Source of the DNA: Lachnospira sp. UBA3212
Lineage (GTDB): Bacteria > Bacillota > Clostridia > Lachnospirales > Lachnospiraceae
Reading direction: 5' to 3'
NCBI GenBank assembly: GCA_002363615.1
Contig: DEWK01000020.1
Coordinates: 75,038-139,037, forward strand
DNA length: 64,000 nucleotides
Shown here: positions 14,759 to 23,570 of the stretch, piece after piece
How the letters are laid out: the number at the start of each line of letters is the position of its first letter
Position numbering within the stretch: position 1 is the first letter of the stretch
Made by a program: the position numbers and the translations under genes
Notes under the pieces: model-generated
The model's database searches: none
Told to the model about the DNA's origin: nothing
The model's input: the letters and a program-made list of their open reading frames with translations, nothing else

Positions 14759-16573
14759 CTATTCTTCTTCTGCATTCAGTCCTTCTCTTGTTTCATCTGT
14801 AAGAGCAATTCCAAGTTCCTCTAACTGCTTTGGATCAACAAGTCCAGGGGCCTCTGTCATAAGATCGGAAGCATCCTTTACCTTTGGGAAAGCAATTACT
14901 TCACGAATACTTGTAGCACCTGTCATTAACATAATCATACGATCCAAACCATATGCAAGACCTGCGTGTGGTGGCACACCATACTGGAAGGCATCTAATA
15001 AGAATCCGAACTGCTCATGCGCCTGTTCCTTCGTAAATCCAAGCACCTCAAACATCTTTTCCTGAACATCATCCATATGGATTCGAATGGATCCACCACC
15101 CAGCTCGGTACCATTTAAAACAATATCATAGGCCTTGGCACGTACCGAACCCGGATCGGTATCTACCTTATCCCAATCCTCTTCCATTGGCATGGTAAAT
15201 GGATGGTGCATAGCCAAGTATCTACCCTGCTCATCTGACCACTCAAGAAGTGGGAATTCTGTAACCCAAAGGAAATTAAACTGCTTTGGATCAAGTAAAT
15301 TATTCTGTCTTGCAATCTCAAGACGCAGATTTCCAAGACTATCCCAAACCACCTTATTCTTATCAGCAGCAAAGAATAAAAGATCTCCTGGCTTACCATC
15401 CATAGCCTCAATTAAGCGATTTACAGTATCCTCATCTACTGCCTTGGCAAATGAGCACTTGACGCTTCCATCGCTCTTAAGAGCAATATAAGGAAGACCC
15501 TTGGCTCCATAAGTCTTTACATATTCGATTAAGGCATCAATCTTCTTTCTAGCAAGATCTCCCTGTCCATTGGCATTAATACCACGAACAGAACCACCTG
15601 CAGCGATTGCATCTGTAAATACCTTAAAATCACAATCTTTTACAAGTTCCGATACATCCTTTAATTCCATACCAAATCTGGTATCAGGCTTATCAGAACC
15701 AAACCGATCCATCGCCTCCTGCCAGGTCATTCTTTGAATTGGAAGTGGAACATCTACCCCAATGGTATCCTTAAATACCTTCGCTAAAAGACGTTCATTG
15801 ACATCTAATACATCATCCACATCTACAAATGATAATTCCATATCAATCTGAGTAAACTCTGGCTGACGATCTGCACGAAGATCTTCATCACGGAAGCACT
15901 TGGCAACCTGATAGTAACGATCAAAACCGGAACACATTAAAAGCTGTTTGAAAAGCTGTGGACTCTGTGGGAGGGCATAAAAATTACCAGGATGCACACG
16001 GCTAGGTACCAAGTAATCTCTTGCTCCTTCAGGAGTCGACTTACAAAGAATTGGGGTTTCAATCTCAATAAATCCTTCCTCAGCAAGGAAATTACGGATA
16101 CGATTTACCACCTGACTTCTCATAATGATTTTTTTCTGCTGTTCCGGACGACGAAGGTCAAGATAACGATACTTCAAACGAAGTTCTTCCTTGGTTGCAA
16201 TCTTATCCTCGATTGGAAATGGAGGAGTTAATGACTGAGATAAGACTCTAAGACTTTCTCCAATTACCTCAATTTCTCCTGTGGCAAGATCCTCATTCAC
16301 TGCACCTGCACGCTTAGAAACCTTACCTACTACCGCAATTACATCTTCACTACGTAGTTTTTGGGCCTTTTCAAAAACCTCAGGATCTGTCTTTCCTTCT
16401 TCAAATACAATCTGCAAAACACCGGAACGGTCTCTTAAATCTGTAAATACAAGACCACCCTTATTTCTATTTCTGGAAACCCAACCCATTACGGTCACCG
16501 GATCTCCTGCGTTCTTTACACTGAGCTCTCCACATCTACATGTACGGGAAAGTCCCTGCATTGACTCTGCCAT
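14759..16573 (-). CDS. aspS: Aspartyl-tRNA synthetase
   Basis: 604 residues from the ATG at 16573, preceded by GGAGGTTAGAC; a longer frame to 16621 has no ribosome site and adds residues foreign to the family. The enzyme charges tRNA-Asp in the cytoplasm. The anticodon-binding OB fold is N-terminal (VMGWVSRNRNKGGLVFTDLRD). Class II motif 2 is seen in CFRDEDLRADRQPEFTQID and motif 3 in GLAYGLDRMIMLMTG, with a bacterial GAD insertion between them. It lies 74 nt after hisS, a common pairing. No T-box was seen in the short gap. Whether it also charges tRNA-Asn cannot be decided from this reading. Confidence 0.97.
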   Translation of the reverse strand: MAESMQGLSRTCRCGELSVKNAGDPVTVMGWVSRNRNKGGLVFTDLRDRSGVLQIVFEEGKTDPEVFEKAQKLRSEDVIAVVGKVSKRAGAVNEDLATGEIEVIGESLRVLSQSLTPPFPIEDKIATKEELRLKYRYLDLRRPEQQKKIIMRSQVVNRIRNFLAEEGFIEIETPILCKSTPEGARDYLVPSRVHPGNFYALPQSPQLFKQLLMCSGFDRYYQVAKCFRDEDLRADRQPEFTQIDMELSFVDVDDVLDVNERLLAKVFKDTIGVDVPLPIQRMTWQEAMDRFGSDKPDTRFGMELKDVSELVKDCDFKVFTDAIAAGGSVRGINANGQGDLARKKIDALIEYVKTYGAKGLPYIALKSDGSVKCSFAKAVDEDTVNRLIEAMDGKPGDLLFFAADKNKVVWDSLGNLRLEIARQNNLLDPKQFNFLWVTEFPLLEWSDEQGRYLAMHHPFTMPMEEDWDKVDTDPGSVRAKAYDIVLNGTELGGGSIRIHMDDVQEKMFEVLGFTKEQAHEQFGFLLDAFQYGVPPHAGLAYGLDRMIMLMTGATSIREVIAFPKVKDASDLMTEAPGLVDPKQLEELGIALTDETREGLNAEEE

Positions 16574-16647
16574 GTCTAACCTCCAAACAAACTTCTTTAT
16601 AACAGCACTATCATAACACAAAATGCCGGAATCGTGGAAAAAAGTTG

Positions 16648-17898
16648 TTATCTATTAAAATATTCCTTAAATTCCGTATATCCGTGTTCCCCTAACTGGG
16701 TCTTCTGGAATTTTTTATTTTTCTTCATCACAGTTAAGAAGACACTCTTACCTGCTTCCCTAAGTTCTTTTGCATCCCTGAGAGCTTCAATCTTCTTTTC
16801 ACTGCTTAAATTTTTCTCTAAAAGAAGAGCCACCTTTTCCTTAGCCGTTGGCACCTTAAAGTCACGTTCCATAAGAAGCATAACAATTCTTTCAAAACCA
16901 ATGGAGAAACCACAGGCCGGCACATCCTGGCCGGTAAATCTACCAATCATTTCATCGTATCTTCCACCACCACCAACAGAAGATCCAAATTCATCCATTG
17001 AAATTTCAAAAATGGTACCGGTATAGTAGCTCATACCACGAACCAGGGTAGGATCAAAGAGGGTATTAAACTCAGCTGTCCTTGTCTGGTCTACTGCTTC
17101 CATGATTTCAGAAAGTCCCTCGGCACAATCCGCTGGAAGGAAGTCTCCAAGAGTCTCCTTTAAGTAACTGACTCCCTTTAAGTCTCCTGTAACATTTGCA
17201 AAAAGATCCAGATATTTCTCAACGGACTCTGCCTCATAACCGCTAGCTAAAAGTTCCTCCTTTACTCCGGAAAGACCAATCTTATCCATCTTATCTAAGG
17301 TAATAAAGATATCATCATAATCCTTTTCTTCAAATCCAGAGTACGCAGCCATGGCCTTTAGGAAACGACGATCATTGATACGGATGGTAAAATTCTTAAA
17401 ACCAATCTTTCCCAATAAGGTAGAAGTTGCAAGGATCAATTCGATTTCCGCAATATTTGTGGACTCACCTAAAATATCAATGTCACACTGCATAAACTGA
17501 CGGAAACGTCCCTTCTGTGGACGATCTGCTCTCCAAACATTTCCAATATTTAAAGCCTTAAATGGTCCCAATAAATCTTTATTATTATTGGCATAATATC
17601 TGGCAAGAGGAAGGGTCTGGTCATAACGAAGTCCTCCGTCTACCACCTCTGCTTCTGTGGTTGCCGCTTCTACATTCAACTTTTCTCCACGTTTTAAAAT
17701 CTTAAAAATTAACTTTTCATTTTCACCCCCCTGCTTACTGCAAAGATTTTCAATATGCTCTACGCATGGGGTTTCCATCTGAGAGAATCCAAAGCTCGCA
17801 TAAGTTTCCTGAATCTGGGAAATGACATAATTACGGATTTCCATCTCCTTAGGTAAAATATCTTTCATTCCGGTAACTGGTGTCTTAATCAATGCCAT
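16648..17898 (-). CDS. hisS: Histidyl-tRNA synthetase
   Basis: 416 residues, the usual length. Class II motifs are present: motif 2 around GNVWRADRPQKGRFRQFMQCD, and the histidine-specific segments LVRGMSYYTGTIFE and GGGGRYDEMI. A C-terminal anticodon-binding domain follows. The start overlaps the end of hemZ by 14 bases, so the two genes are probably translationally coupled. The ribosome site (GAAAGGATATC) lies somewhat far from the ATG, as is common for coupled genes. Confidence 0.97.
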   Translation of the reverse strand: MALIKTPVTGMKDILPKEMEIRNYVISQIQETYASFGFSQMETPCVEHIENLCSKQGGENEKLIFKILKRGEKLNVEAATTEAEVVDGGLRYDQTLPLARYYANNNKDLLGPFKALNIGNVWRADRPQKGRFRQFMQCDIDILGESTNIAEIELILATSTLLGKIGFKNFTIRINDRRFLKAMAAYSGFEEKDYDDIFITLDKMDKIGLSGVKEELLASGYEAESVEKYLDLFANVTGDLKGVSYLKETLGDFLPADCAEGLSEIMEAVDQTRTAEFNTLFDPTLVRGMSYYTGTIFEISMDEFGSSVGGGGRYDEMIGRFTGQDVPACGFSIGFERIVMLLMERDFKVPTAKEKVALLLEKNLSSEKKIEALRDAKELREAGKSVFLTVMKKNKKFQKTQLGEHGYTEFKEYFNR

Positions 17899-19972
17899 CT
17901 TTTATGATATCCTTTCTTTCAATTGTAATCTTCTCAAAATCAATTTCATGTATAGCCCTTAAAAATGCCAGCAAAACCTTTACATCAAAATTCTTACTAT
18001 CCTCAAGCATTAAGGTAATTGCAGTATCCCGATCAAAGGCCGCCCGATAACCTCGGTCAGAAATCAGGGCCAAGTATTCATCACAAACCCTTAAAATTCT
18101 AGCTGCCAAAGGAATCTCATCTCCCTTTAAATTATCTGGAAATCCCGTTCCATCCATATTTTCATGGTGATGATAAACAGCCTGACAAATATAATCGGAG
18201 AATCCATATTTCTTTAAAAGCTGATAACTAAAGGTAGAATGCATTCGAATATACCGCATCTCTTCTACCTGAAGGGCTGTCTTTCCATTCAGGTAGTGAT
18301 GAAGGCAGATTTTACCAATATCATGCAGCATTCCTGCCACGGCAATTTCCTTACACTCTGCCTCGGCAAGTCCATATTCCTTCGCAATCTCATAGGCTAA
18401 ATTACTTACATTCATGCCATGCGCCAAATGTTCTGGAAGTTCCTGCCAAAGAGGATCCATTACTGCTTCCTTGGTTTTATAATGCCTCTTAATATATTCA
18501 TCTTTACGGCCAATCATATCTTGAATTCGCTCAATGTAAAGATCCACATCTTTTACATTATCCACTTTTGTGCACTGAAGTTTTCCATCTATTTCGTCAA
18601 TAAACTTGGTGACAGAACCAGCTCCAATTCCAATGATCGTCTGCTTTTCCTCCATAATTAAAATATTATAAAGACAATTATAACCAAGCTTAGCCAGACC
18701 AATATTTTCTAGATGGTTGGTCATATTTTTCTGACGATACAGATAGTAAGGATGATAGCCTTCATTTCTACAAGCATCTAATACCTCATCCATTAAGGAA
18801 GCATCCGTTTCATAATAATACTTTTCAAACATCTCCTTGGACTGATTCAAACGGGCCGCCCGTTTAATTGCCAAAGAATGAATCGTTACATTTTCCGGAG
18901 ACAGTTCCCCGATTTTTTCAAGGGTACGTTTCACATCTTCCTTATTCTCGTTCGGTAGTCCTAAAATCAAATCCGTATTAATATTATCAAAGCCGCATTC
19001 CCTAGCCATGGCAAAGGCCTTATAGAACTGGTCCATATTATGGGCTCTTCCAATCAAATGAAGTGTTTCATCCTTTAAAGTCTGAGGATTAATTGAAATC
19101 CGAGTAACCCCATACTTTTTCATAACCTCAAGTTTTTCTTTTGTAATGGAATCCGGCCGACCAGCCTCCACAGAAAATTCCAACACATCTTCCATGTCAA
19201 GGGTAGTTACCACCTTATTTAAAAGACGCTCCAGTTCTTCTGCGCTTAAACTAGTTGGGGTTCCTCCCCCTATATAAACCGTATAGAGACGGCGAAACTT
19301 AAAAGTTTCTGCGATGTAATCAATCTCTTGAAACATGGCATCCAGATAAGCATCCACCTTATGATGGTACTTGTGGATTGGGTAAGAGGTAAAGGAACAA
19401 TAGGCACAAGTGGTTGGACAAAAAGGAATTCCAATATAAACACTATAGCCACTGGCATAATCATAAGGAGATAGCATAGCAAGTTCTTCCTTTGCCACTT
19501 CTATGGTCAAATCAATCTTTTGATCAGAAACCAAATAAGTCTCCCTTAATCGACGTCTCACCTCATTTTCCAAGCTTCCTTCTTCAAGCAAATCCAAGGC
19601 AAGTTTAATGGGACGAATTCCCGTTAAGGTTCCCCAAGGAAGTTCCATCTTGGTTCTTCTGGTAAGCATCTGATAAAGAAGCTTTTTCACCGTGTTTTTT
19701 GCCCCCAAGCGATCATCATAATCTTCAATTTTCGCTTCATCCTGGAAGGTCATAACATGACCGGAAATTTGAAATTCCAGATCTTTCATACGCTCATAGG
19801 TAGCAATCTGAACCTTATCAGGAAAATATTCTACGGTAAGAACCATATCTGGTCTTTGCTTACTGGTCCCACTTAAGGTTTTTACAACTACTTTCTCCCC
19901 TAGGTAAAACGCCCTTACCAAGGATTCAATATCATAACCAAATAAGTCCTTACTTAATTTTATTAAAATCAT
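17885..19972 (-). CDS. hemZ: HemZ-type radical SAM coproporphyrinogen dehydrogenase fused to an HD-GYP-like domain
   Basis: 695 residues. HemZ and HemW relatives are usually about 380-500 residues long, so about 190 extra residues are present. The radical SAM centre is PFCPTTCAYCSF with Cys185, Cys189 and Cys192, followed by YIGGGTPTSL. The C-terminal region (about 510-680) is an HD phosphohydrolase with HDIGK (His550-Asp551) and HHHENMDGTGFP (601-612), the pattern of HD-GYP cyclic di-GMP phosphodiesterases. One continuous frame covers both parts. HemZ proteins are annotated as oxygen-independent coproporphyrinogen oxidases, though many relatives have unproven function. The ribosome site is weak (AAAGTAATAAAAATAT). 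Gene order MBL hydrolase-hemZ-hisS is tight, with overlap into hisS. Confidence 0.88.
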   Translation of the reverse strand: MILIKLSKDLFGYDIESLVRAFYLGEKVVVKTLSGTSKQRPDMVLTVEYFPDKVQIATYERMKDLEFQISGHVMTFQDEAKIEDYDDRLGAKNTVKKLLYQMLTRRTKMELPWGTLTGIRPIKLALDLLEEGSLENEVRRRLRETYLVSDQKIDLTIEVAKEELAMLSPYDYASGYSVYIGIPFCPTTCAYCSFTSYPIHKYHHKVDAYLDAMFQEIDYIAETFKFRRLYTVYIGGGTPTSLSAEELERLLNKVVTTLDMEDVLEFSVEAGRPDSITKEKLEVMKKYGVTRISINPQTLKDETLHLIGRAHNMDQFYKAFAMARECGFDNINTDLILGLPNENKEDVKRTLEKIGELSPENVTIHSLAIKRAARLNQSKEMFEKYYYETDASLMDEVLDACRNEGYHPYYLYRQKNMTNHLENIGLAKLGYNCLYNILIMEEKQTIIGIGAGSVTKFIDEIDGKLQCTKVDNVKDVDLYIERIQDMIGRKDEYIKRHYKTKEAVMDPLWQELPEHLAHGMNVSNLAYEIAKEYGLAEAECKEIAVAGMLHDIGKICLHHYLNGKTALQVEEMRYIRMHSTFSYQLLKKYGFSDYICQAVYHHHENMDGTGFPDNLKGDEIPLAARILRVCDEYLALISDRGYRAAFDRDTAITLMLEDSKNFDVKVLLAFLRAIHEIDFEKITIERKDIIKDGID

Positions 19973-19990
19973 ATATTTTTATTACTTTCA

Positions 19991-20617
19991 TTAAATGTTA
20001 TAGTAAAACTTTTCTCTTTCAATCACGGTTGATCCTCCGTGGCCTGGAAATACCTGAGTATCTTCGGGAAGACATAAAAGCTTATTCTTAATGGAATTTA
20101 AGATTTGAATCTCATCTCCCGTAGGAAGATCCACCCTACCGTAGGAAGAAGCAAATAAGGTATCTCCCGAAAATAGAATCCCATCTAGATAGTAGCAAAC
20201 ACCGCCAATGGTATGGCCGGGTGTAGCTATTACCTTAATTTCAAGACCCGACATATCAGAAAATCGCAAAACCTGACCATCGGATACCAGAAAATCATAT
20301 CCCACAGTAAAAGGTTCTGCCATATTAGCTGACAGATTATAGTGAGGATTGGAAACAATCACGGTTTCCCGTCTTCCTAAATAAACAGGAGCCTGGAACT
20401 CTTCCTTTAGACGTTTCACTCCCCCTATATGATCAAAGTGACCGTGGGTTAATAGGATTCCATCAATACTTGTTTTTTCTGCTAAAACAGCCGTAAGAAT
20501 CCGTTCTGGTTCTGCCCCTGGGTCAATCAGGAGTCCGTGTCCACTTTCTTCCTCTTTAAGCAAATAACAATTGGTGGCAATAGGTCCTACCACCATGGTT
20601 TTTATTTTTAATTTCAT
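19991..20617 (-). CDS. Metallo-beta-lactamase-fold hydrolase, glyoxalase II-like
   Basis: 208 residues. The dinuclear zinc motif is THGHFDHIGG (HxHxDH), with later ligands in TPGHTIGG, FSGDTLF and FPGHGG. The size and motifs match the short YcbL/YqgX-type branch, often annotated as hydroxyacylglutathione hydrolase. Most Clostridia lack glutathione, so the true substrate may be another thioester. GGAGCG precedes the ATG. It lies 15 nt after relA and before hemZ in the same operon. Confidence 0.9.
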   Translation of the reverse strand: MKLKIKTMVVGPIATNCYLLKEEESGHGLLIDPGAEPERILTAVLAEKTSIDGILLTHGHFDHIGGVKRLKEEFQAPVYLGRRETVIVSNPHYNLSANMAEPFTVGYDFLVSDGQVLRFSDMSGLEIKVIATPGHTIGGVCYYLDGILFSGDTLFASSYGRVDLPTGDEIQILNSIKNKLLCLPEDTQVFPGHGGSTVIEREKFYYNI

Positions 20618-20632
20618 AGATTTCGCTCCAAA

Positions 20633-22936
20633 CTAACCACGGGTACGCTCAATTTCAAAGACTCCATCAATCTGACGAATTTTTTCCACCAACTGCTTTA
20701 ATTCCGACACAGAAAAGATTTCAAAGCTCATACCAATGGTGGCAATTCCCTGCTTGCTAATACGAGAGTTAATGGTCTGAACATCAATATTTCTCTCTGA
20801 GAAAAGTCTAGAAAGATCTGCAATTAATCCGGTACGATTGTTAGCAAAAATATTAATCTCTGCCAAATACTTTTCACCGGAATTATTCATGGCCTCTTCC
20901 TGCCACTCAGCATCAATTAATCGAGCCCGTTCTGTTTCAGAAAGACTAATCACATTAATACAATCCGTTCGGTGAATAGATACTCCACGTCCTCTAGTAA
21001 CAAATCCTACGATTTCATCTCCCGGAACCGGAGAACAGCATTTAGAAAAACGAACTGCCACATCATCTAGGCCATGAACCGTAATACCACTCTTCTTGCG
21101 GCTCCTATTAGATGGATGAATATTCTCACTATTCATAGCCACCAAAGCGTCTTCATCTGAGATATTTTTCTTTTCTCGCTTTTCAATTTCCTCGACTAAT
21201 TTATTTACAACCTGACCTTCCTTTAAGGAACCATGACCAATGGCTGCAAGGAGAGCATTCCACTCACGGAAACCATACTTGTTCATGATCTTCTTCTGGT
21301 CCTCAGGGGTATACCTTCCTGCAAGTACTATCCCATGAGATTTACAGTAATGCTCTAATAATTCCTTACCCTGAGCAATGTTATCCTCTTTTAATTCCTT
21401 CTTAAACCACTGATTAATTTTATTTCTCGCCTGGGTAGACTTAACAATATTTAACCAGTCTAAACTTGGTCCTTTCGAATTCTGAGAAGTCGTAATGGAT
21501 ACTCGATCACCATTTTGCAATTTATAGTCAATTGGCACCATTTTTCCATTTACACTTGCTCCAACCATCTTATTACCTACAGCACTATGGATAGCATAAG
21601 CAAAATCAATAGGGGTCGAACCATTCGGAAGGGTCTTTACATCTCCATTTGGAGTAAAGCAATACACCCTTTCTGAAAATAAGGATAAGTCATTCTTTAA
21701 TCCCTTCATGAATTCCTTGTTGTCATCCATATCCTTTTGCCATTCAAGGATTTCACGAAGCCAAGAGAGCTTCTCTTCTTCACTTTGGTTGGCAAGCTGG
21801 GTGGAACCACCGGTTTCCTTATATTTCCAGTGAGCAGCAATACCGAATTCTGCGGTACGATGCATCTCTGCGGTACGAATCTGTACTTCGAATGGCTGAC
21901 CAGTAGGTCCGATTAAGGTTGTATGAAGCGACTGATACATATTGGGTTTTGGCATTGCTATATAATCCTTGAATCTTCCTGGAATCGGAGTATATTTTTC
22001 ATGCATAATACCAAGAGCCGCATAACAGTCCCTTACACTATCCACAATAATTCTTACGGCAAAAATATCATAGATCTGATCTAAGGTTTTATTTTGATTC
22101 ACCATCTTTTTGTAGATACTAAAGATATGCTTTACCCGACCACTAACGGTTCCCTGGATTTTAGCCTCCTTAATATCAGTCTTTACCTGGTCTACCAGAC
22201 TTAAGATGAAATCTTCCTTATTGGCAACCCGGTCTTTTACCTGCTTATAAAGATCCGTATAAGCTTCTGGTTCTAAATACTTTAAGGCAAGATCATCTAA
22301 TTCAATCTTAATCTTACTAATACCCAGGCGACTAGCCAAAGGAGAATAAATATCCATGGTTTCACGAGCCTTCTCCTTTTGCTTTTCAGGCTTCATAAAC
22401 TGAAGCGTTCTCATATTATGAAGACGGTCTGCCAGTTTAATCAGGATTACGCGGATATCCTTTGCCATGGCAAGAAACATCTTTCTAAGGTTCTCTGCCT
22501 GTTCCTCCACCTTATCATGATCAAGATTTAATCGCGTCAGTTTAGTAACTCCGTCTACCAGTTCAGCCACATCAGACCCAAACATTTCTTCTAATTGTTC
22601 CTTGGTATATGGGGTATCCTCCACCACATCATGTAAGAGACCGGCTGCAATGGTTTCCTTATCCAATTCCAACTCTGCCAAAATAATAGCGGTGGAAATT
22701 GGATGAATAATATAAGGCTCCCCAGATTTTCTTCTCTGATCCTCATGGGCCTGACAAGCAAGATCATAGGCCTTTTCAATCATACTAAGATCCGTGTTGG
22801 CACGATATCTGCGGATGGTTTCAATCAACCGATCATGCAAGACCTCCTTACTCTCACTATGGGTTTCCTCGTGGCCTCCCTGAAGTCCGTCAATTTCAAT
22901 TTCTGCATTGTTTTTTACAATCTTTTCCTTTGCCAT
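20633..22936 (-). CDS. relA: Bifunctional (p)ppGpp synthetase/hydrolase (RSH)
   Basis: About 767 residues from the ATG at 22936. A TTG at 22984 would start at the predicted transcript start itself, so the ATG is preferred. Domain order: HD hydrolase (HPISTAIILAEL, then HDVVEDT), synthetase (YDIFAVRIIVD, KDYIAMPKPNMYQSLHT), TGS (VYCFTPNGDVKTLPNG), and a C-terminal ACT domain after the CCxPVPGDEIVG zinc-finger-like stretch. The intact HD and ED residues indicate that it both makes and degrades the alarmone. It follows its own promoter, and apt lies just upstream. Confidence 0.96.
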   Translation of the reverse strand: MAKEKIVKNNAEIEIDGLQGGHEETHSESKEVLHDRLIETIRRYRANTDLSMIEKAYDLACQAHEDQRRKSGEPYIIHPISTAIILAELELDKETIAAGLLHDVVEDTPYTKEQLEEMFGSDVAELVDGVTKLTRLNLDHDKVEEQAENLRKMFLAMAKDIRVILIKLADRLHNMRTLQFMKPEKQKEKARETMDIYSPLASRLGISKIKIELDDLALKYLEPEAYTDLYKQVKDRVANKEDFILSLVDQVKTDIKEAKIQGTVSGRVKHIFSIYKKMVNQNKTLDQIYDIFAVRIIVDSVRDCYAALGIMHEKYTPIPGRFKDYIAMPKPNMYQSLHTTLIGPTGQPFEVQIRTAEMHRTAEFGIAAHWKYKETGGSTQLANQSEEEKLSWLREILEWQKDMDDNKEFMKGLKNDLSLFSERVYCFTPNGDVKTLPNGSTPIDFAYAIHSAVGNKMVGASVNGKMVPIDYKLQNGDRVSITTSQNSKGPSLDWLNIVKSTQARNKINQWFKKELKEDNIAQGKELLEHYCKSHGIVLAGRYTPEDQKKIMNKYGFREWNALLAAIGHGSLKEGQVVNKLVEEIEKREKKNISDEDALVAMNSENIHPSNRSRKKSGITVHGLDDVAVRFSKCCSPVPGDEIVGFVTRGRGVSIHRTDCINVISLSETERARLIDAEWQEEAMNNSGEKYLAEINIFANNRTGLIADLSRLFSERNIDVQTINSRISKQGIATIGMSFEIFSVSELKQLVEKIRQIDGVFEIERTRG

Positions 22937-22997
22937 ATATGCCACTCTCCCATCTGCCAGTTCCCACTGACTTAATTCTCGCAACTATCATCTTTCT

Positions 22998-23027
22998 ATT
23001 TTAATACGAGTATAAAAAACTTGTCAA
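22998..23027 (-). promoter_or_regulatory. Promoter of relA
   Basis: On the minus strand TTGACA (23022-23027), an 18-nt spacer and TAAAAT (22998-23003). The predicted start of transcription is near 22990, which argues against the TTG at 22984 as start codon of relA. Confidence 0.75.
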
Positions 23028-23035
23028 GCCAGACA

Positions 23036-23560
23036 TTACTTGCCTTCATAAGAAACAATACTCTCTACCTGATAGTCTTTTAAAAGCTCTCTACCATTTA
23101 AGCCGGCAAGTTCAATGGCAAAGATCATCTTTTCAACGGAAGCCCCCATCTCCTCTACCATACTTGCAATAGCCTTAGCAGTACCTGCGGTAGCAATTAA
23201 GTCATCGATAATTACAACCTTGCTACCTGGTAATAAGTCTTCCTTATGAATTTCAAGCGTTGAACTACCATACTCTAAACTATATTCCTTCGATACAGTT
23301 TCTCTCGGAAGTTTTCCAGGCTTTCTTACCGGAATAAATGCCTTATGAAGATTATAGGCAACCGGCATACCAAAGATAAAACCTCTTGATTCAGGTCCTA
23401 AAATCACATCGAAGTCAACCCCTTCTAAGGCCTTGGTCATAGCATCAATATAAGCATGTAATCCATCCGGATCCTTTAAGATTCCGGTTACATCACGAAA
23501 CATAATTCCCTTTTCCGGAAAATCCGGAATCGTAATCACATAATCCTTTAAATCTTTCAT
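23036..23560 (-). CDS. apt: Adenine phosphoribosyltransferase
   Basis: 174 residues, the normal length. It joins adenine and PRPP to give AMP in purine salvage. The PRPP-binding loop VVIIDDLIATAGTAKA is clear, and the early FPEKGIMFRDVT and GPESRGFIFG segments are typical of Apt. It lies 10 nt downstream of recJ, with which it is probably co-transcribed; the recJ-apt-relA order is frequent in Firmicutes. Confidence 0.96.
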   Translation of the reverse strand: MKDLKDYVITIPDFPEKGIMFRDVTGILKDPDGLHAYIDAMTKALEGVDFDVILGPESRGFIFGMPVAYNLHKAFIPVRKPGKLPRETVSKEYSLEYGSSTLEIHKEDLLPGSKVVIIDDLIATAGTAKAIASMVEEMGASVEKMIFAIELAGLNGRELLKDYQVESIVSYEGK

Positions 23561-23570
23561 TTTATTCTCC

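Noticed and set aside
16574..16647. Possible T-box leader before aspS
   Set aside because: The gap is under 80 nt and no specifier loop or antiterminator sequence was seen; hisS likewise starts inside hemZ.
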